A stretch of 64,000 nucleotides of DNA, taken from the NCBI GenBank assembly GCA_037178975.1, contig JASJZH010000005.1, forward strand, positions 1,240,001-1,304,000. The letters run 5' to 3'. This document shows positions 58,883-64,000 of this stretch, in pieces. The notes under the pieces are model-generated. The model had not been told where the DNA came from, did not search any database, and saw only the letters and a program-made list of their open reading frames with translations. How positions within the stretch are numbered: position 1 is the stretch's first letter; every line of letters starts with the position of its first letter. Source of the DNA: Oscheius tipulae (Eukaryota; Nematoda; Chromadorea; Rhabditida; Rhabditidae). Position numbers and translations under genes: made by a program.

Positions 58883-58930
58883 ACAAAATCCAAGTTCTAG
58901 AGCGAAAGTTGCCTTGCCACCCAATATTGG
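58883..58930 (-). repeat. Dispersed repeat, partial copy 3 (inverted)
   Basis: The reverse complement reads GGTGGCAAGGCAACTTTC, then GCTCTAGAACTTGGATTTTG, matching copies at 47515 and 59961. Confidence 0.6.
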
Positions 58931-59093
58931 CAATAACTATTTTTTGACAACGGAGGGAAAGTTTTAGGCAGAACAGACTGATAAGATGATAACACCGAAA
59001 AGCTATTGAAGGCTAGCGATAGTTCGTACTCACTTTTGCGGCTTCTGGTACCCATGAACCACGTTCTGCGCGTGTAAAAGGTAAGCCCAGATG

Positions 59094-59610
59094 CTATTTG
59101 GATGATCTGGAATTGTGCTCCGTAATTTTGTCCTTCGATTTGATTGCTGGAAATTGAGTGTATTAACCACCGAATTTTCTACCATCGTCCAAGTTTCCTC
59201 CAGCCAGAAATTCTGCGTCGGTCTGGTGAACGGGAAAACAAGATCCGGTAGGTCTTCGAACACTTCCAACAGTCGGATAAGATTTTCGTCGGGTGGAAGC
59301 TGGAAAAATTGAAGAGGCATAGCACACTTACTTTTAGCAGAACAGCTAGACTCTTTATTTTCATCAGAAACAAACTGCTTCATAAAGACTTTCCTAAGAG
59401 TAAGGGTTACAGGAAATTCATGAAAAATACCCACCCATGACTGTCATGTTCGGCAGAACATGTGTGAGTCGTAGCATTAGTTTTGACTGAAGCCGTGGTG
59501 ACGGGATTCGAGAGGACGGGGAGCGTCTGGGAGACTGCCTGTCGACGACTCTTCGTGCTGCGCACCAACTGCGATGCGGTTATCGTAAACCGTTTGAATA
59601 GGAGATAGAA
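59094..59610 (-). CDS. Hypothetical protein, C-terminal exons
   Basis: Four minus-strand exons, 59610-59435, 59393-59332, 59299-59183 and 59146-59094, join in one frame with good GT/AG sites and end in TAG. The encoded part is about 135 residues, basic and Ser/Thr-rich (RFTITASQLVRSTKSRRQAV, then TSTRRKSYPTVGSVRRP, then KSKDKITEHNSRSSK). No domain or membrane segment is seen, and the composition suggests a disordered region. The 5' exons are not identified; a start within 59611-59670 is possible because that frame is open across the first acceptor. The function is unknown. Confidence 0.5.
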
Positions 59611-59765
59611 CTGAGAATATTTGGGGGAAAAAACAGCTTTTTGGGTTCTGTAACTTTTTCGAAACAGCATACCATACAAAAGTTTAAGTTTTCAGTGTGC
59701 TTTTAGAGTTTCTTGTTCTTTGGCAACTTGCAGACGAAATTGTCAGTCTTTGTGAGAACAGAAGC

Positions 59766-59880
59766 CATTGCGCTTTAGATAGTCGAGATAAGCTTCGCCG
59801 TTCCTTAGCCTTGGCTTAACAACAAGCAACTGCGCCGCTTCTTCAATAGTCTAAGATTCCAGTTCCTCAAACTTGTCAAT
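59766..59880 (-). pseudogene. Short coding-like remnant
   Basis: The minus strand reads IDKFEELES, a TAG, then TIEEAAQLLVVKPRLRNGEA and YLDYLKRNGFC before a TGA. The peptide looks protein-like, but the internal stop and lack of neighbours argue for a remnant. I do not recognise the family. Confidence 0.35.
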
Positions 59881-59960
59881 TACATCTCATACTTTGCCAG
59901 CTTTTTTCTTGTGATGACACACAGAGACGGACGGATACTATTGCACTTTAGTAGTTGAGA

Positions 59961-60090
59961 GATTGGGAGGCAAGTCAATTTTGGATGCGCTCTAGAACTT
60001 TGATTTTGCAGCAGTGAAACCACTGGGAGTCTTTTTTTGCTACAAAACATCGCTGCTGTCAATGCAAACTAGAGGCAAAAGGACGGATGG
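59961..60090 (+). repeat. Dispersed repeat, copy 2
   Basis: GGCAAGTCAATTTTGGATGC, then CTCTAGAACTTTG, then CAAAAGGACGGATGG. It aligns to 47515-47633 with scattered changes. Confidence 0.7.
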
Positions 60091-61490
60091 TTTTGAACAG
60101 CCGAACTCAATTTTGATAACTCGAACAGTCCGGCGATGAGTCGATTATTAGCTTTCAGATATCCAAAAAAAACCGTTGATGTGGATGATGTTGACATTTC
60201 TCATAAGTCGATACCCTGGTACAAATAATCCCTACCTGCCGTTTTAAAGGATACGACAAGAACCTTCCGGAAAGAACTCTACTCTCGCGTAAGACCAGCT
60301 GCTCCATTCTTGCGAAATTATCGCTGTAAATAGTGTTGCACTCACAATAACTGGAAACTTGGCCCTAAAAAAAGTTTGATCTCCCGCGCTTGAAGAGTAT
60401 CCGTCATCAAGAGACAGTAAGTTTCGTTAGGTAGATGCGTCGTTGCATAGTTTGGTGAACATTAACTGCTTTCTTGGTATCGGTTCTGTAGATTGAAAAT
60501 CATAAACTTCAAGTCAGGACTTCAAACTCGAAACGACCACATACTACTTGTTGTACAGGATGAAAGCTCTGACTGCTATACAGATTGGAATGCAGAGATC
60601 GGATGACAGTCGCAACTGACATGACAAGCTAAACACAATGACCGTAATGTAGGGATGGACCAGACCACCAGTACTCTAGGAGAAGATGACAGTGTGACCG
60701 TTGGAAAAAGGATGGGCTCTGAAACTGCAAGCATGCACTTTAATTGATCGGAGAAGAACAGTGAAAATAGAAAGACAGAGACTCGACTCACCTATTGATG
60801 ACGAACCATCCGGACAGTATCCTTAAGACTGTTCCACACGAGTAGATCTGCATGAGTAGAATATAGGCCGAGTGATCTTTCTACGCCTTCATTTTAGTCA
60901 ATGGTTTTATATATACGCCAGAATCTTTGGTCGGCAATAGCAATTCCTCATCGGCTACACGAAACACATCGAACTTCGCAGACTTATGATTTCCTTTTGG
61001 TTTCACCGCTGCTACCAAAGCTGCTATTCAATTTGATTAGTGCTTCCTTCTGATTTTGCTGAGAGAAAAACCATTTATGATCAACAATTTGGGAGCAGAA
61101 TGAGTGCAAGACAAGAGATCAATATATACAATAAAATAGAGCGATATAAAGTAGCAACGAAACAAAAAGGCACATAGGAGGTCGAATTCTGCATAATCCA
61201 GAAAGCAAAACAATCCCTCAATATGGCTGTTCTTTAGAACTTAAAAATATTTCAAAATTTGTATAAAGCGGAAGCGAAGCAGGGGAAGACGATGCGTCTG
61301 TTGCTTGAACATAGAAAAAAGAATATACAAAGCTTGGCAAGAGGGAGCTCCAAAAAAGGGAACATACACGGATAATACATAGGCGAATAGGGACAAGGTC
61401 AGATACGAAAATTGTGAACTACTATTCGAAAAGTTTGGTTATACTGTGCACATCTAAACTTTCGGTATTTTTGCTATACAAAAGGGTTTC
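60091..61490. other. Intergenic region
   Basis: No supported gene or RNA. 60895-60930 contains one more TTTTAGTCA...TATATATA arrangement like those at 46.9-48.4 kb. Confidence 0.4.
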
Positions 61491-61980
61491 AGAACATTTT
61501 GTGTTTCAAAGGCAAGGTAGGTGGTAGATCATGAGAGTTACATAGTTTTTGAGTGTTATTTGTTATAAGTGTGTGTGTTAAAATATACTAGAGCAGAATA
61601 AGGCTTTGCCTGTGTTAGAGGCACAGTTGCGCGGAAACAAAAATCTTATGAACCTAAGGGACGGTGGGACTGTGTACTTTCAAAGAATGACAACGTATCA
61701 ACAACGCTCAGTATCAAGGTCCTACCTAAAAGTTTTTCTTACTACTTTTTGTTATTTCAAGAACAAGGTAAGTGGTTGGATTTATGAGATGAGATTCATA
61801 GTTTTGCTTCTATCGCACAAAAAGTTCTAAAGCAAAATTTGAGTTTAAAATCGTATCGAACTTTGGGAACTTTCTCTTTTTGTTGTTTCAAGGACAGGTG
61901 AAGTAGTCAATGATATGTGTTCCACAGTTATCGAAGATTTCTATGTTTCACAAAAAATACTATAGCAGAATTTGACCTTG
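61491..61980. repeat. Degenerate tandem units with TTTCAAGG cores
   Basis: Three related segments start near 61500 (GTGTTTCAAAGGCAAGGTA), 61752 (TTATTTCAAGAACAAGGTA) and 61887 (TTGTTTCAAGGACAGGTGA), each followed by TAG(T/A)GGT-like and ATGAGA/ATGATA stretches and an AGCAGAAT or AGCAAAAT block. The units have diverged and are not coding. Confidence 0.5.
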
Positions 61981-62044
61981 GTTATGCTGTCGAAGTGACA
62001 CATCAAAAAATATATGAACCTCGTCTTCGAAGATAGGCAAATAT

Positions 62045-63493
62045 TCAAACTTTGGGATAAATGGAAGGCGAGAGTGGGTAGAGAGGAGCTGAAGCTGTTG
62101 GATATGGCTCGGGGATGGTCCTTTCAGCGGCGGCACGGTTCCGTCGGTCACGACGTTTCTTGCACCAGACGGCGCAGATACAGCAGGGGGAGAAGAAGCA
62201 AATGGCGCAGCAGCAACAGCACAGGGAGAGGACGAAGAGCACGGTCAACACGATCATCCTGAAAATGTTTGTTTCGTGGCGGGACCCATTGGTGAACATT
62301 TCTGACAGGACCCTTTCCATTTTTTTCGTAACCCACAATGTTTCAATTTTTACGTAAAGGGTCAGGGTAATTTACAGGCATCGCTTGACTCTTCTTAATG
62401 ATTACATAAATTCTGAGAGACACCTAGGAACTATTAATCCAATACCAAATATGCCAAAAACAAACATCTTTCTATTTCCAGTATTTTCTGACTACATAGT
62501 GAGTTATTTAGTATTTTTGTGGTTTCAGCCGGAACGTAAGAGTTACCAGCATTGGGTTGAGTCCTGAAAGCTTATTGAAGACTTGTAATATTGCCAAAAA
62601 CGCAAAAGAGTACAAATGTTTCATCTTTAGCATTAAAGTAGAAACAATTTGAGAGATCGCTTTGGTGAGGCTCTGGTGTTCCAAAGAAGCTATTTTTGCG
62701 CATTTGTATTTTGCCTCGTCAGTTTCTTTCGGTTTCAATTAAAACATAAGACTGGAGATGGTGAAACATAAGCTGAGACAGTTTTCAATAGTTTCAATAA
62801 GAAAGTTCCATTATCTTTGGTTCAAACAAAAGAAGAAAAAGGGAGTCTAAAAATGTTTCACCTTTAGCATAAGAGAGAAACATATGAGAAGTGCTAGTAC
62901 CGCTCTGTCTTCTAAAAGAACTAAATTTTGCATATTCATAGTTCCTTTTGGTTTCAACTAAAACGTAAGGCTGGAGTCAGAACTGACACATTTGAGAAGC
63001 TAATCAAGTCATATTTTCAGTTCGAATCAGAAAGTTTGGGTGCCTTTGGCTGATTTGAAAACTGTTGGTAGAAACACGGAAGTCACTAAATGCTTACAAC
63101 TTGGAAAATCCTGGGGTGGGTAAGTTCTAGAGCTCTAGAAATGTTTGAAGTTTGACCTATTAGGAAAAAAACTTGGAGGTTCGCTGTCTTCAAACAAATC
63201 TAGCAATTCAGGATGAGCCTTTCTCAAATTTTTAGTATTTAACACAACCCCAAAGGTGAGATGGGTTTTTCACTATTGTTGAAAGAAAGATGAGCTCTGT
63301 ATATGTTTCAACCTTCAGATAAGTGCTATTAATATCAACTTGCGTGTTCACTAGCATTGTTTAATGTCTTTTCAAAAACTCACCAAACATAGCTCTTGAT
63401 TTCAAACGGCGTATAGTACCAAATCCATCGCATAATATTGTACCAATCTAGTGCCAACAGACTCTCCCAGATTTGAGGAATGTCATCGGACAT
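62045..63493 (-). CDS. Small cysteine-rich single-pass membrane protein
   Basis: Exon 1 63493-63384 and exon 2 62258-62045 join in phase to give 107 residues. Residues 1-36 (MSDDIPQIWESLLALDWYNI) have no clear signal peptide but many Trp/Tyr. A hydrophobic span follows (MIVLTVLFVLSL), running into a Cys cluster CCCCCAICFFSPCCICAVWC, a basic stop-transfer KKRRDRRNR and a Pro/Tyr tail (PEPYPTASAPLYP). The Cys cluster next to the span suggests palmitoylation, and the tail resembles adaptor-binding PY-rich tails of Shisa-like proteins; both are inference. The 1.1-kb intron holds duplicated TGTTTCA units. Confidence 0.75.
62614..62985. repeat. Tandem duplication of a TGTTTCA unit
   Basis: AAATGTTTCATCTTTAGCAT at 62614 and AAATGTTTCACCTTTAGCAT at 62851 are 237 bases apart. 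The downstream blocks CGGTTTCAATTAAAACATAA and TGGTTTCAACTAAAACGTAA also match. The match is strong for about 30 bases after the motif and then falls away. Confidence 0.7.
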
Positions 63494-64000
63494 CTCGACG
63501 CGTAAATAGAACACACAAACAAGGAGGAGGCTCGTGGGTCAAAATAAGCTCTCTCCCTGCGTAAAATCGATGCGGAGGCACGACGGTCTTCGGGCTCTTT
63601 TTACCACTTGAGGGTGGGGGAGGGTCGAAAAAGTTCAATTTCTGGCTCAAAGAGGGTGAGTCATAGTCTCTTGAGCATGATTAGGGGCGGGAGCTTGTTT
63701 GGACAGCTGGAGCATGTTGAAATAGTTTTGGAATTGTTTTTATGTTTTGGCGATAACTAGGGAAGCAAATAGAGAAATTTTTTTGGGTTAAAATTGAATT
63801 AGAACTACTGCTACATCACTGTAACATACTCTAAAGTACAAACTTAGTTTTTGGCTCAAAACTGGAGACCAAATTTTGTGTTGAGAGAAACAGATAAACC
63901 GTTTTGGGCTCAAATTGGGTTGGAGTAAGATGTCATAGAATAAACGCAGCATCTTCAAAACTTCAGCCTGTTTATAACGATGCTAGGTTTGAAACGTAGC
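63494..64000. other. Upstream region of the small membrane protein gene
   Basis: Probably includes its promoter. No other gene, RNA or repeat could be supported. Confidence 0.45.

Overview
The window is animal nuclear DNA, AT-rich, with short coding exons, many 40-60 nt introns and TTTCAG-type 3' splice sites. Several start codons lie within a few bases of a splice acceptor, as expected for spliced-leader trans-splicing. A complete Tc3-like transposon is present, and the non-coding DNA is packed with the heptamer TGTTTCA on both strands. Together these point to a nematode, most likely of the rhabditid/diplogastrid group (clade V). This is inferred from sequence character; no species can be named.

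Layout. 0-2.3 kb: relics of a LINE endonuclease and a BEL/Pao gag zinc-knuckle region, then an imperfect CTCTGT microsatellite. 2.5-7 kb (+): an ARF-like GTPase and ENY2/Sus1, separated by an inverted-repeat element full of C6/G6 runs. 7.6-17.5 kb: a broken cysteine-rich gene (+), a kinase-ankyrin gene (-) split by the Tc3-like transposon, a GTPase-ankyrin gene (-), a second cysteine-rich fragment and a duplicated 3' tail. Most of these carry frameshifts or in-frame stops. 18-26 kb (-): an intact 13-exon SLC46/PCFT-like transporter, with a foldback element in one intron. 26-36 kb: gene-poor DNA with a very high density of TGTTTCA. 36-37.3 kb (-): a second, broken GTPase copy. 37.6-41.2 kb (+): an EGF-like type I membrane protein. 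41.5-46 kb (-): an 11-exon type-B carboxylesterase with a C-terminal membrane anchor. 46-48.5 kb: an array of degenerate TTTCA/TATATA units. 48.5-55.7 kb (+): ATG16. 56-58.3 kb (+): an unrecognised broken gene and an LRAT/NlpC-P60-fold protein. 58.5-64 kb: a MITE, a hypothetical gene (-), tandem motif units and a small cysteine-rich membrane protein (-).

The intact housekeeping genes (about 48 exons together) read without frame errors, while the ankyrin/kinase/GTPase and cysteine-rich loci have several single-base breaks. This favours real decay of a fast-evolving accessory family over general assembly error.

The most interesting signal is the TGTTTCA motif. It is the core of the promoter known in C. 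elegans to drive single 21U-RNA (piRNA) genes. Here it is enriched in introns and intergenic DNA, on both strands and nearly absent from exons, so the window reads as a dispersed piRNA-producing region overlaid on protein genes.
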